Notes under the pieces: generated by a model
Told to the model about the DNA's origin: nothing
Seen by the model: the letters and a program-made list of their open reading frames with translations, nothing else
Databases searched by the model: none
NCBI RefSeq assembly: GCF_000240225.1
Contig: NZ_AGUD01000210.1
Coordinates: 1 to 41,027, forward strand
Reading direction: 5' to 3'
DNA: 41,027 nt
From: Patulibacter medicamentivorans
GTDB taxonomy: Bacteria; Actinomycetota; Thermoleophilia; Solirubrobacterales; Solirubrobacteraceae
Part shown: positions 9,835 through 17,211 of the stretch, in pieces
How the letters are laid out: every line of letters starts with the position of its first letter
How positions within the stretch are numbered: position 1 is the stretch's first letter
Program-made: the position numbers and the translations under genes

Positions 9835-10251
9835 ATGACCGAGCGGGAGGCCATCGCCCGGGCCCGCGCCGAGGCCGCCGTGCCGACCGACGGCGCGCCG
9901 ATCGCGCGCCGGGTCGGGCACGGCGGTCCCGCCGGCCCGTACTGGCTGGTGACGCTGGAGGGCGCGAACCGGACGCTGGCCGTGGTGGCGATCGGCGACG
10001 ACGGCAGCATCGTCGGCGCCGGGCGCCCGGCTCGCGCGACGCGCCACGTCGCGGTCGACGCCGGCCGCGCGCGAGAGCTGGCGGGCGCCGCGCCCGGCGC
10101 GACCGCCGAGCTGGTCTGGTGGCCGTCGACCGCCAGCCGCTCGCCGCTGTTCCCGCTCTGGCAGGTGCGGGTCGGCGACCACGACAGCTGGGTCGCGCTC
10201 GACGGGACCGTCCTGCGGGAACGCCCCGGCGCCGCGGCTCGGGCGGGGTGA
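9835..10251 (+). CDS. Small protein paralogous to the C-terminal half of its upstream neighbour
   Basis: A 138-aa cytosolic-looking protein with no known family that I can name. It begins 22 bp after the C39-like gene and probably shares its transcript. It contains YWLVTLEG, then VVAIGDDGSIVGAG, then VWWPSTASRSPLFPLWQVRVGD and SWVALDGTVL. The order and spacing of these blocks match the C-terminal domain of the preceding protein, so the pair looks like a duplicated domain, one copy fused to a peptidase-like fold and one free. Such a layout would suit a partner, inhibitor or substrate-mimic role, but nothing in the sequence shows which. Confidence 0.72.
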   Translation: MTEREAIARARAEAAVPTDGAPIARRVGHGGPAGPYWLVTLEGANRTLAVVAIGDDGSIVGAGRPARATRHVAVDAGRARELAGAAPGATAELVWWPSTASRSPLFPLWQVRVGDHDSWVALDGTVLRERPGAAARAG

Positions 10252-10276
10252 GGCGGCGACGCCCAGGCGCTAATGG

Positions 10277-10306
10277 ATGAAAGCCGATCGGGAATCTGTA
10301 TATAGT
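10277..10306 (+). promoter_or_regulatory. Promoter of the OsmC-like gene
   Basis: The region 10270-10306 is AT-rich against the GC-rich background. TATAGT (10301-10306) is a good -10. The hexamer at the right distance upstream (ATGAAA, 10277-10282) is a poor -35. A short leader then carries GGAG (10326-10329) six bases before the ATG, so this gene has a normal ribosome binding site. Confidence 0.5.
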
Positions 10307-10335
10307 GACGGGCCCACCGAGCCCCGGAGCCCGCC

Positions 10336-10848
10336 ATGTCCTTCTCCGCCCTGATCGACGAGTACGACCGCGCCACCACCGCCGAGCCGGCGCGGGCGAC
10401 CGTGGTCTTCTCGACCCGCGGCAGCCTGACCGGCCCGACCCGCGTCGAGCTGACCAGCCGCGACCACGCGATCGTCGTCGACGAGCCGCCGACGCTCGGC
10501 GGCGAGGACCAGGGCGCCAACCCGGTCGAGCACGCGCTGGTCGCGCTCGCCAGCTGCCAGGCGATCAGCTATCGCTTCTGGGCCGCGAAGCTCGGGGTCG
10601 AGTTGGACTCGGTCGAGATCGAGGCCGAGGGCGATCTGGACGTGCGCGGGTTCTTCGGGTTCGACGACGAGGTCCGCGCGGGCTACACCGGCGTCCGCCT
10701 GCGCGTCACCCCGCGCGGCCCCGAGAGCGAGCAGCGCTACCGCGAGCTGGCCGACGCGGTCGACGCCCACTGCCCGGTCCTCGACCTCTTCCGCAACCCG
10801 ACGCCGGTCGCGCGCGAGCTGCTCGCGCCGACCGCCGCGGCGGCGTGA
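10336..10848 (+). CDS. OsmC/Ohr-family peroxide-reducing protein
   Basis: A 170-aa OsmC-fold protein. The family reduces organic or sulfur-linked peroxides through two cysteines. Both candidates are visible: one in [11 protein letters not shown], at the start of the central helix, and one in [10 protein letters not shown]. The start is fixed by a GGAG six bases upstream and by the promoter before it. It lies just upstream of the homocysteine synthase gene, where OsmC-like proteins acting on persulfides or sulfur oxidants would make sense; that functional link is inferred. Confidence 0.9.
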   Translation: MSFSALIDEYDRATTAEPARATVVFSTRGSLTGPTRVELTSRDHAIVVDEPPTLGGEDQGANPVEHALVALASCQAISYRFWAAKLGVELDSVEIEAEGDLDVRGFFGFDDEVRAGYTGVRLRVTPRGPESEQRYRELADAVDAHCPVLDLFRNPTPVARELLAPTAAAA

Positions 10849-10904
10849 GCGACGCCACTCCCGGCGGCCTCCTCGCCCGCCTGCGCCGCGCCCTGGGCGG
10901 CGGC

Positions 10905-10985
10905 TACGCTCCGAAGATCGCGCCAGGACGAACCTCTGCCCCCGCCGCCGGCGAGGGCCCCGACACCCCGAACGAAAGCAGCCCC
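10905..10985 (+). promoter_or_regulatory. Possible metY promoter and leader
   Basis: TACGCT (10905-10910) fits the TANNNT -10 pattern and would leave a leader of about 70 nt before the GTG at 10986. The leader has a GC hairpin with one mismatch near 10940-10960 and GAAAG shortly before the start. It does not show the conserved core of any SAM riboswitch that I can recall. Confidence 0.3.
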
Positions 10986-12299
10986 GTGTCAGACGACCCG
11001 CAGCCCCAGCACCGCCCCGAGACCGTCGTCCTGCACGGCGGCCAGTCGCCCGACAGCGCCACCAACGCCCGCGCGGTGCCGATCTACCAGACGACGTCGT
11101 TCACCTTCGACGACACCGACCACGCGGCCGACCTGTTCGCGCTCAAGGTCCCCGGCAACATCTACTCGCGGATCAACAACCCGACGTGGGACGTGCTGGA
11201 GCAGCGGATCGCCGCGCTCGAGGGCGGCGTCGGCGCGCTGGTGACGGCGTCGGGCCAGGCGGCGGTGACCTACGCGGTCCTCAACATCGCCCGCGCCGGC
11301 GACAACATCATCAGCGTCTCGCAGCTCTACGGCGGGACCTACAACCTCTTCGCCCACACGCTGCCGCAGTACGGGATCGAGGTCCGCTGGGCCGACGCCG
11401 ACGATCCGGGAGCGGTCGCCCGGCTGGCCGACGAGAACACCAAGCTCGTCTTCGGCGAGACGATCGGCAACCCGCGCCTGAACGTCCTCGACGTGCCGGC
11501 CTGGGCCGAGGCGGCGCATGCCCACGGCCTGCCGCTGATCGTCGACAACACCGTCGCGACCCCGATCGGCGCCCGGATCTTCGAGCAGGGAGCCGACGTC
11601 GCCGTCCACTCGCTGACCAAGTTCATCGGCGGCCACGGGACGTCGATCGGCGGGGCGATCGTCGACAGCGGCAACTTCGACTGGGACGCCCAGGCCGACC
11701 GCTTCCCCGGCCTGACCAAGCCCGATCCCTCCTACCACGGGGTCGTCTGGCGCGAGGCGCTCGGCCCGGCCGCCTACATCGGCCGCGCGCGGGTGGTGCT
11801 GCTGCGCAACACCGGCGCGGCGCTCTCGCCGTTCAACGCCTTCCTCTTCCTGCAGGGGATCGAGACGCTGCCGTTGCGGCTCGAGCGCCACAACCAGAAC
11901 GCGCTCGCGGTCGCCCGGCACCTCGAGGCGCACGACGCGGTCGACTGGGTCGCCTACCCCGGCCTCGAGTCCAGCCCCTACCACGAGGTCGCCCAGCGGG
12001 TCCTCCGCGGCGGCGCCAGCGCGCTGGTCACCTTCGGGGTCAAGGGCGGGCAGGAGGCCGGCCGCAAGCTGATCGAGTCACTGGAGCTGTTCAGCCACCT
12101 GGTCAACATCGGCGACGCCAAGTCGCTGGCCGTGCACAACGCCTCGACCACCCACGCCCAGCTCAACGAGGAGGAGCTGGCGGCCGCGGGCGTCACCCCC
12201 GACACCGTCCGGCTCTCGGTCGGTATCGAGCACATCGACGACATCCTGGCCGACCTCGACCAGGCGCTGGCCAAGGCCGCCGCCGCGGTCGCGGCCTGA
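10986..12299 (+). CDS. metY: O-acetylhomoserine sulfhydrylase (homocysteine synthase)
   Basis: A 437-aa PLP enzyme of the Cys/Met metabolism family that condenses O-acetylhomoserine with sulfide to make homocysteine. It has the YSRINNPT segment, the TASGQAA cofactor loop, VDNTVATP and the Schiff-base Lys212 in SLTKFIGG. The long MetY form (with the GGTYNLF segment) separates it from cystathionine gamma-synthases. GTG 10986 gives the family length; a GTG at 10845 overlapping the OsmC stop would add 47 low-complexity residues and is less likely. MetX, the source of its substrate, lies downstream, and the sulfide-producing operons are 10 kb away. Confidence 0.95.
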   Translation: MSDDPQPQHRPETVVLHGGQSPDSATNARAVPIYQTTSFTFDDTDHAADLFALKVPGNIYSRINNPTWDVLEQRIAALEGGVGALVTASGQAAVTYAVLNIARAGDNIISVSQLYGGTYNLFAHTLPQYGIEVRWADADDPGAVARLADENTKLVFGETIGNPRLNVLDVPAWAEAAHAHGLPLIVDNTVATPIGARIFEQGADVAVHSLTKFIGGHGTSIGGAIVDSGNFDWDAQADRFPGLTKPDPSYHGVVWREALGPAAYIGRARVVLLRNTGAALSPFNAFLFLQGIETLPLRLERHNQNALAVARHLEAHDAVDWVAYPGLESSPYHEVAQRVLRGGASALVTFGVKGGQEAGRKLIESLELFSHLVNIGDAKSLAVHNASTTHAQLNEEELAAAGVTPDTVRLSVGIEHIDDILADLDQALAKAAAAVAA

Positions 12300-12323
12300 C
12301 CACGCCGAGTCCGGGAACCGTGG

Positions 12324-12353
12324 CCCGGGGCGAGCGTCGGCGCTCGCCCCGGG
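12324..12353 (+). terminator. Hairpin after metY (13-bp stem, TCGG loop)
   Basis: CCCGGGGCGAGCG pairs perfectly with CGCTCGCCCCGGG across TCGG, 24 bp after the metY stop. It separates metY from metX, which has its own -10 box. Confidence 0.7.
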
Positions 12354-12381
12354 GCGGAACCCGCCGACCGCGCCGGCACCG

Positions 12382-12387
12382 TAGGTT
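12382..12387 (+). promoter_or_regulatory. -10 box (TAGGTT) of leaderless metX
   Basis: TAGGTT ends 6 nt before the metX ATG, with no Shine-Dalgarno between, which predicts a leaderless mRNA. Confidence 0.55.
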
Positions 12388-12393
12388 CGACCG

Positions 12394-13584
12394 ATGACGC
12401 ACCAGACGCTCGAGTCCGGCGATCGGCCGGCGGGCGCCCCCGCCGCCGATCGCGGACTCGGACGGGTGGCCACCCAGCGGGTCGTGCTCTTCCCCGAGGG
12501 CGATCCGCTGCGGCTGGACAACGGCGCCCTGCTGGCGCCGGTCGAGGTCGCCTACGAGACCTACGGCACGCTCAACGCGGCCGGCACCAACGCCGTCGTC
12601 GTCTGCCACGCGCTGACCGGCGACGCCCACGCGGCCGGCCATCACGGCGACCCCGAGCGGCGCGGCTGGTGGGACGTCCTGATCGGCCCGGGTCGCGCGG
12701 TCGACACGGACCGCTGGTTCGTGATCGCGTCGAACCTGCTCGGCGGGTGCCGCGGCACGACCGGTCCCTCGTCGATCGATCCCCGCCGCGGGGAGCCCTA
12801 CGGGCTCGACTTCCCGGCGTTGACGATCGCCGACCTGGTGCGCGTCCAGCGGGCGCTCGTCGAGCGGCTCGGCGTCCGCCGGATCCACGCGCTGGTCGGC
12901 GGCTCGCTCGGCGGGATGCAGGTCCTCGAATGGCTGCTGCAGGCGCCCGAGCAGATCGACCGGGCGCTGATCGTCGCGGCCACGGCCCGGCTGAGCGCGC
13001 AGAACATCGCGCTCTCGACGGCCGCTCGCGAGGCGATCCTGCGCGACCCGGGCTTCGACGACGGCCGCTACGTCGGTCGCGGCCCGGGACCGCGGGCGGG
13101 GCTCGCGGCGGCCAGGATGCTGGGCCACGTGACCTATGTCTCCGAGCAGGCGCTGGAGACGAAGTTCGACCGCCGTCGACGAGATCCGGACGCCCCTCCG
13201 CCGCGCGACGGACACGACTGGTTCGCGCCCGACTTCGAGGTCGAGCACTACCTGCACCACCAGGCGGACAGCTTCCTGCAGCGGTTCGACGCGCTCAGCT
13301 ACCTGTACCTGACGCGGGTGATGGACGCCTTCGCGCCGTTCGAGCGCGACGACGCGGCCGAGCGGCTGGCGGCGCTGGCGGGTGCCGGCACCGAGGTGCT
13401 CGTCGGCAGCTTCAGCAGCGACTGGCGGTTCGGGCCCGAGCACAGCGACCGGCTGGCCGCGGCGCTGGAGGCCGCGGGGGCGAGCGTCCGACGGCGAGCG
13501 TTCAGCTCACCGTGGGGCCACGACTCGTTCCTGCTCCCGATCGACCCGTACCTGCGCGAAGTCGCGGCCCTGCTCGAAGCCTGA
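12394..13584 (+). CDS. metX: Homoserine O-acetyltransferase
   Basis: A 396-aa alpha/beta hydrolase that acetylates homoserine with acetyl-CoA, giving the substrate of MetY. The nucleophile Ser171 sits in GGSLGGMQVLEW, the acid is Asp343 (SSDWRFGPE) and the base is His376 (PWGHDSF). CHALTGDAH and the GPSSIDP segment are typical of MetX. It is separated from metY by a terminator and has its own leaderless promoter, so the two may be regulated apart. The final 83 bases overlap the end of a convergent small gene. An acetyl versus succinyl donor cannot be settled by inspection. Confidence 0.95.
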   Translation: MTHQTLESGDRPAGAPAADRGLGRVATQRVVLFPEGDPLRLDNGALLAPVEVAYETYGTLNAAGTNAVVVCHALTGDAHAAGHHGDPERRGWWDVLIGPGRAVDTDRWFVIASNLLGGCRGTTGPSSIDPRRGEPYGLDFPALTIADLVRVQRALVERLGVRRIHALVGGSLGGMQVLEWLLQAPEQIDRALIVAATARLSAQNIALSTAAREAILRDPGFDDGRYVGRGPGPRAGLAAARMLGHVTYVSEQALETKFDRRRRDPDAPPPRDGHDWFAPDFEVEHYLHHQADSFLQRFDALSYLYLTRVMDAFAPFERDDAAERLAALAGAGTEVLVGSFSSDWRFGPEHSDRLAAALEAAGASVRRRAFSSPWGHDSFLLPIDPYLREVAALLEA

Positions 13585-13837
13585 GGTCCAGGCCGGCACC
13601 GCCGTCCTGCTGCCGGGCGATGCCGGCGAGGAGGACGACGGTGCCGATCCCGAGCGATGCGAGCAGCCAAGCGGCGACGATCCCGAGGGCGACCGGCAGG
13701 GTTCCGACCAGCGCCGCGCAGGCGGCGAAGGTGGCGACGATGCCGGAGGCGACGGCGACGTCGAGACGGTGCGCCCAGAGGGCATCGATGGCCAGGATGG
13801 CCGACACGACCGCCAGGAGGACGGCGAGCGACAACAT
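13502..13837 (-). CDS. Small hydrophobic membrane protein
   Basis: A 111-aa product whose first 74 residues form two or three membrane helices (MLSLAVLLAVVSAILAIDAL; then about 28-45 and 48-72). An Arg/Gly-rich tail encoded inside the 3' end of metX on the other strand follows. An AAGG lies 7 nt before the ATG. The hydrophobic pattern is much stronger than expected of a chance frame, but the overlap with metX and the low-complexity tail mean that the 3' part may be unimportant. I do not recognise a family. Confidence 0.5.
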   Translation of the reverse strand: MLSLAVLLAVVSAILAIDALWAHRLDVAVASGIVATFAACAALVGTLPVALGIVAAWLLASLGIGTVVLLAGIARQQDGGAGLDLRLRAGPRLRAGTGRSGAGTSRGPTVS

Positions 13838-13934
13838 TGGGGGACCTTGTGGATGGGGGTTGGGGGAAGGTGCCGAGGCACCTGAGACCGGATGGGGACG
13901 GTCACGGCCCGTGCGGGGCCGATAGCACATCATC

Positions 13935-14007
13935 CCCGATTCGCCCAGCGGAAGGCAACGCGTTTTGCCCGATTCGCTCGCTTTCGGCGGTCGATGTCCC
14001 CGATTCA
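13935..14007 (-). promoter_or_regulatory. Three phased GAATCGGG repeats
   Basis: CCCGATTC occurs at 13935, 13968 and 13999 (plus strand), 33 and 31 bp apart, about three helical turns each. They precede the small membrane-protein gene. The remainder of 13838-14070 has only a 7-bp hairpin at 13868-13883 and no convincing gene. Confidence 0.4.
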
Positions 14008-14070
14008 CACGTGACGGCGGGACAGATCCGACCGAAGTGCAACTGCGTACGGCGTTGGGCGCAGCGGCGA

Positions 14071-15024
14071 TCAGATCATCACCTGCGGCGCCGTCACACG
14101 GCCCGCCTCCCAGGCCCGCAGCGCGGCGAGCGCGATCGCCAGATCCTGGATCGCCAGGCCGGTCGAGTCGAACAGCGTCACCGCGTCGTCGGAGGAGCGT
14201 CCGCCGGCGTCGCCCGCCAGCACGGCCCCGAGGTCCCGCACGTCGTCGCGCCCGACCGCCCCGGCATCGACGGCCGCCGTCAGCTCGCCGCCGTGGCTGG
14301 CCTGCGCCCACTCGTCGCAGAACAGCTCGCAGGCGGCGACCGCGTCGATCGCCGCCTCCTGCTTGCCGGGCCCGTCGGCGCCGAGCATGTTCAGGTGCAG
14401 GCCGGGCCGCAGGTCGGCGAGCTCGACCACCGGCGTCGCCCCGGGGGTCACGCAGCAGACGACGTCCTGGCCGAGCGCCTCGTCGCGCGTCCCGGCGCGC
14501 CAGCCGTCGCCCAGCTCGGCCGCCAACTCGGCCGCCGCCTCGTGGCGGGGATCGCTGGCGACGCCGGGGCCGTAGCCGGCGGCGGCCAGGCAGCGGGCGG
14601 CCCAGCGCCCGTGGAGCCCGGCGCCGATCACCCCGACGGTGCTGGCAGCCGCCGGGGCCAGCGCGCGGGCCGCGACGGCGGCGACCGCGCCGGTCCGCAG
14701 GGCGGTGACGGCGCGGGCGTCGAGCAGCGCGCGCGGCTCCGACGTCTCGGCGTCGGAGAGCACCACGATCCCCTGGACCGTGGCCAGGCCCCGCTGCGGG
14801 TTGCCCGGGAACGACGAGATCCACTTCAGCATCGCGAAGCCGTCGCCGATCGCCGGCATCGCGCGGAAGTCGCCGAACGGCGGGCTCTCGAGGTAGACCT
14901 TGGACGGCATCCGCCAGGCGCCCTCGTGGTGGCGCAGGAACGCCTCGCGCGTGTGGGCCACCGCGTCGGCGGGCGAGACCGCGGCGAGGACGGCGTCGTG
15001 GTCGAGGACCGGGACCGTGGGCAT
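14071..15024 (-). CDS. Ornithine cyclodeaminase / mu-crystallin family enzyme
   Basis: A 317-aa NAD(P)-dependent protein. A Rossmann motif VGVIGAGLHGRWAARCLA sits near residues 128-145. The N-terminal part has the family's RMPSK (substrate carboxylate region), the AMLKW Lys and the RTGAVAAVAA helix. The DSTGLAIQD segment near the C-terminus is also typical. Members deaminate ornithine, reduce imino acids or oxidise amino acids such as alanine, and the substrate here is open. The ATG at 15024 is supported by a -10 box 6 nt upstream. It is divergent from the small carboxylase epsilon-like gene. Confidence 0.92.
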   Translation of the reverse strand: MPTVPVLDHDAVLAAVSPADAVAHTREAFLRHHEGAWRMPSKVYLESPPFGDFRAMPAIGDGFAMLKWISSFPGNPQRGLATVQGIVVLSDAETSEPRALLDARAVTALRTGAVAAVAARALAPAAASTVGVIGAGLHGRWAARCLAAAGYGPGVASDPRHEAAAELAAELGDGWRAGTRDEALGQDVVCCVTPGATPVVELADLRPGLHLNMLGADGPGKQEAAIDAVAACELFCDEWAQASHGGELTAAVDAGAVGRDDVRDLGAVLAGDAGGRSSDDAVTLFDSTGLAIQDLAIALAALRAWEAGRVTAPQVMI

Positions 15025-15030
15025 CGGGCG

Positions 15031-15036
15031 AGCCTA
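15031..15036 (-). promoter_or_regulatory. -10 box (TAGGCT) of the cyclodeaminase-family gene
   Basis: On the minus strand TAGGCT ends 6 nt before the ATG at 15024, predicting a leaderless transcript. Confidence 0.55.
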
Positions 15037-15086
15037 GATGGGTTCTCGCTGAGCGCGCCGGGCGCCGGCCACCCGCGGTCCGCCGC

Positions 15087-15092
15087 TACCCT
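15087..15092 (+). promoter_or_regulatory. -10 box (TACCCT) of the epsilon-like gene
   Basis: TACCCT ends 8 nt before the ATG at 15101. It shares a 76-bp intergenic region with the opposing -10 box at 15031-15036. Confidence 0.5.
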
Positions 15093-15100
15093 TCCCGACC

Positions 15101-15307
15101 ATGGCTGGCGACCCGGATCCCGTCCGCATCGACGTCCCGGCGTCGGCGTCGCCCGAGGAGGCCGCGGCGCTGGTGGCGGCGGTCGAGCAGTTCCTGCGGG
15201 ACACCGCGGTCGCCGTCGGCGGCGAGCCGCGGCTGGACCCGTGGACCCGGGCCGCCCGCCTCGAGGGCGTCCGTCGCGCCCCCGACGCCCATCCGTGGGC
15301 CGTCTGA
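15101..15307 (+). CDS. Acyl-CoA carboxylase epsilon subunit-like protein
   Basis: A 68-aa protein. The segment SASPEEAAALVAAVEQFL matches the single helix by which actinobacterial AccE/PccE proteins bind the beta subunit, and the tail has the usual short WTRAARLEGVRR plus a Trp near the end. In other actinobacteria this small subunit raises the activity of the alpha-beta complex. Here it is unlinked to the beta (6944) and alpha (31401) genes. The call rests on pattern and size only, because the family is too short and variable for certainty. Confidence 0.6.
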   Translation: MAGDPDPVRIDVPASASPEEAAALVAAVEQFLRDTAVAVGGEPRLDPWTRAARLEGVRRAPDAHPWAV

Positions 15308-15308
15308 G

Positions 15309-16205
15309 TTGACGCTCCCCCGCGAGGTGGCGGTGCCGCCGGCGCCGCGCGTGCGACCGCTGCGGACCCTCGTCCGCTCGCGCGTGCTGCGGTTGGCGAC
15401 GCGCGTTCCGAGCGAGCGGATGCAGCGCTGGCGCACGGCGCGGACCGGCATCGGGCCGACGCTGCTCGACGTGGCCGAGGCGATCGTCCGCTCGGGTCCG
15501 ATCCAGGTCGCGGCCGGGCCCGGCGTCGGCTCGATCCTCCCGACCGGCCTGCTGACGGTCGACCACGCCCAGGCCGGCCTGCTGGTCCGCGGCTCGGTCG
15601 AGCCGCCGTTCGCCGAGGCGCTGCGCCGCCACCTGCCGGCCGCCGGCGCGTTCTGGGACGTCGGCGCCAACCTCGGCTACTTCGCCCTGCTCGGGGCCCG
15701 GATCGGCGGCCCGGGAACGCAGGTCGTCGCGGTCGACCCGGTCCCGGCCCATGCCCGCTCGGTGGCCGAGATCGTCGCGCTCAACCGGCTCGAGGACGTC
15801 CACGTCCTGCAGTTGGCGGCCTGGCGGGAGCCCGGCGAGGTCGAGCTGGTGCTGCCCTCCGACGGCGCCTGGGCCCACCTGGCCGCGACCGTCGCCGGTC
15901 GCGCTCCCGGCGACCGCCTGACCGTCGACGCGATCCCGCTGGACGCGCTGCTGGAGCCGGGCTCCGGCCTGCGGCCCCCGGACGTGATCAAGATCGACGT
16001 CGAGGGCGCCGAGCTGGGCGTCCTCGACGGGCTCGCGCGGACCGTCGCCGAGCACCATCCGGTGCTGCTGGTCGAGACCCACGACACCGCCGACCCGGTC
16101 AGCGCCTGGGCGGCCGCCCACGGCTATCGGGTCGAGAACCTGGAGCGGCCACAGCCGATCGCCGGCCTCGGCGGCCAGCTGGCCGCGCTGGTCCCGGCGT
16201 CATAG
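15309..16205 (+). CDS. FkbM-family SAM-dependent methyltransferase
   Basis: A 298-aa protein. An Arg-rich N-terminus is followed by motif I at about 116-125 (WDVGANLGYF) and an acidic AVDP after the next strand. The FkbM hallmark IKIDVEGAELGVLDGL follows, and a late strand reads HPVLLVETHD. These enzymes O-methylate sugars or natural products. The start is TTG at 15309, one base past the preceding stop; GTG 15327 is an alternative that loses six residues. Being next to sulfation and desulfation genes, it may act on the same glycan or lipid, which is inferred. Confidence 0.88.
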   Translation: MTLPREVAVPPAPRVRPLRTLVRSRVLRLATRVPSERMQRWRTARTGIGPTLLDVAEAIVRSGPIQVAAGPGVGSILPTGLLTVDHAQAGLLVRGSVEPPFAEALRRHLPAAGAFWDVGANLGYFALLGARIGGPGTQVVAVDPVPAHARSVAEIVALNRLEDVHVLQLAAWREPGEVELVLPSDGAWAHLAATVAGRAPGDRLTVDAIPLDALLEPGSGLRPPDVIKIDVEGAELGVLDGLARTVAEHHPVLLVETHDTADPVSAWAAAHGYRVENLERPQPIAGLGGQLAALVPAS

Positions 16206-16215
16206 CGCCGTCGCG

Positions 16216-16221
16216 TAGCCT
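16216..16221 (+). promoter_or_regulatory. -10 box (TAGCCT) of the formylglycine-generating enzyme gene
   Basis: TAGCCT ends 7 nt before the GTG at 16229. It supports that start and a leaderless transcript. Confidence 0.5.
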
Positions 16222-16228
16222 CGGGTCG

Positions 16229-17179
16229 GTGGACGGCCCGATCGACAGGCCCTGCTGCGCGCCGCGTCGTCCCGCGGCGGACGCGGCGCCGCGTGCGGTC
16301 GCCGCGGCCGGCCCGTCGCGCCCGGTCGGCGCCGGCGGTCCGGGCGACCCCGGCGCCCGCCTGATCGCGCTGTCCGGCGGTCGCGTCCGGGTCGGCAACG
16401 AGGACGATCGCGCGATCCCCGGCGACGGCGAGGGACCGGTCCGGACGGTCGAGGTCGCGCCGTTCCGGATCGACGCCCACGCGGTCAGCAACCGGCGCTT
16501 CGCGGCCTTCGCCGCGGCGACCGGCCACCGCACGCTGGCCGAGCGCGAGGGCTGGTCGTTCGTCTTCGCCGGCCACCTGCCGGAGGACTTCCCGCCGACC
16601 CGGGCGATCGCCGCGACCCCGTGGTGGCGGCAGGTCCACGGCGCGTCGTGGCGCGCGCCGGAGGGCCCGGGATCGACGATCGACGGCCGGCTCGACCATC
16701 CGGTCGTCCACGTCACGCGCGACGACGCGCTGGCGTTCTGCGCCTGGGCCGGCCTGCGGCTGCCGACCGAGGTCGAGTGGGAGCACGCCGCCCGCGGCGG
16801 GCTCGACGGCGCCCGCTACCCGTGGGGCGACGAGCTGGAGCCCGGCGGCGAGCACCGCTGCAACGTCTGGCAGGGCGCGTTCCCGGGCGAGGACCGCGGC
16901 GAGGACGGCTTCCGGGGGACCTGCCCGGTCGACGCCTTCCCGGCCAACGGCTTCGGCCTCCACGAGGTCAGCGGCAACGTCTGGGAGTGGACCGCCGACC
17001 CGTGGGCGCGCCCCGGTGCCGTCCTGCGTCCGGCGCCGGACGGGTGGGTCGCGATCCGGGGCGGCTCGCACCTCTGCCACCGCTCCTACTGCGAGCGCTA
17101 CCGGGTCGCCGCCCGCACCGCCGCCGATCCCGCCAGCACCACCGGCCACCAGGGCTTCCGCTGCGCGGCCGACGCCTGA
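16229..17179 (+). CDS. Formylglycine-generating enzyme (sulfatase maturase)
   Basis: A 316-aa SUMF1/FGE-type protein that oxidises the sulfatase active-site Cys to formylglycine. The two catalytic Cys are present in GGSHLCHRSYCERYRVAAR (Cys283 and Cys288). This is the CxxxxC pair of true FGEs, not the ergothioneine-type or other FGE-fold relatives that lack it. Other family blocks are LPTEVEWEHAARGG, YPWGDE, NGFGLHEVSGNVWEW and the final GFRCA. The first 43 residues are low-complexity and Ala/Pro-rich; there is no signal peptide. The likely client, a Cys-type sulfatase, is encoded 0.9 kb downstream on the other strand. Confidence 0.95.
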   Translation: MDGPIDRPCCAPRRPAADAAPRAVAAAGPSRPVGAGGPGDPGARLIALSGGRVRVGNEDDRAIPGDGEGPVRTVEVAPFRIDAHAVSNRRFAAFAAATGHRTLAEREGWSFVFAGHLPEDFPPTRAIAATPWWRQVHGASWRAPEGPGSTIDGRLDHPVVHVTRDDALAFCAWAGLRLPTEVEWEHAARGGLDGARYPWGDELEPGGEHRCNVWQGAFPGEDRGEDGFRGTCPVDAFPANGFGLHEVSGNVWEWTADPWARPGAVLRPAPDGWVAIRGGSHLCHRSYCERYRVAARTAADPASTTGHQGFRCAADA

Positions 17180-17211
17180 GACCGGAATCGGGCGATGGCG
17201 GACGTCACCCG

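Noticed and set aside
10845-10985. Extended N-terminus for MetY from a GTG overlapping the OsmC stop
   Set aside because: The 47 extra residues are low-complexity and unlike the family N-terminus; GTG 10986 gives the normal length. It is kept only as an alternative.
10911-10985. SAM riboswitch before metY
   Set aside because: No conserved core or pseudoknot pattern of a known SAM or SAH class could be matched by eye.
13657-15312. Plus-strand frame of 551 codons over the cyclodeaminase region
   Set aside because: Arg/Gly-rich shadow of the minus-strand enzyme, and it crosses the divergent promoter region.
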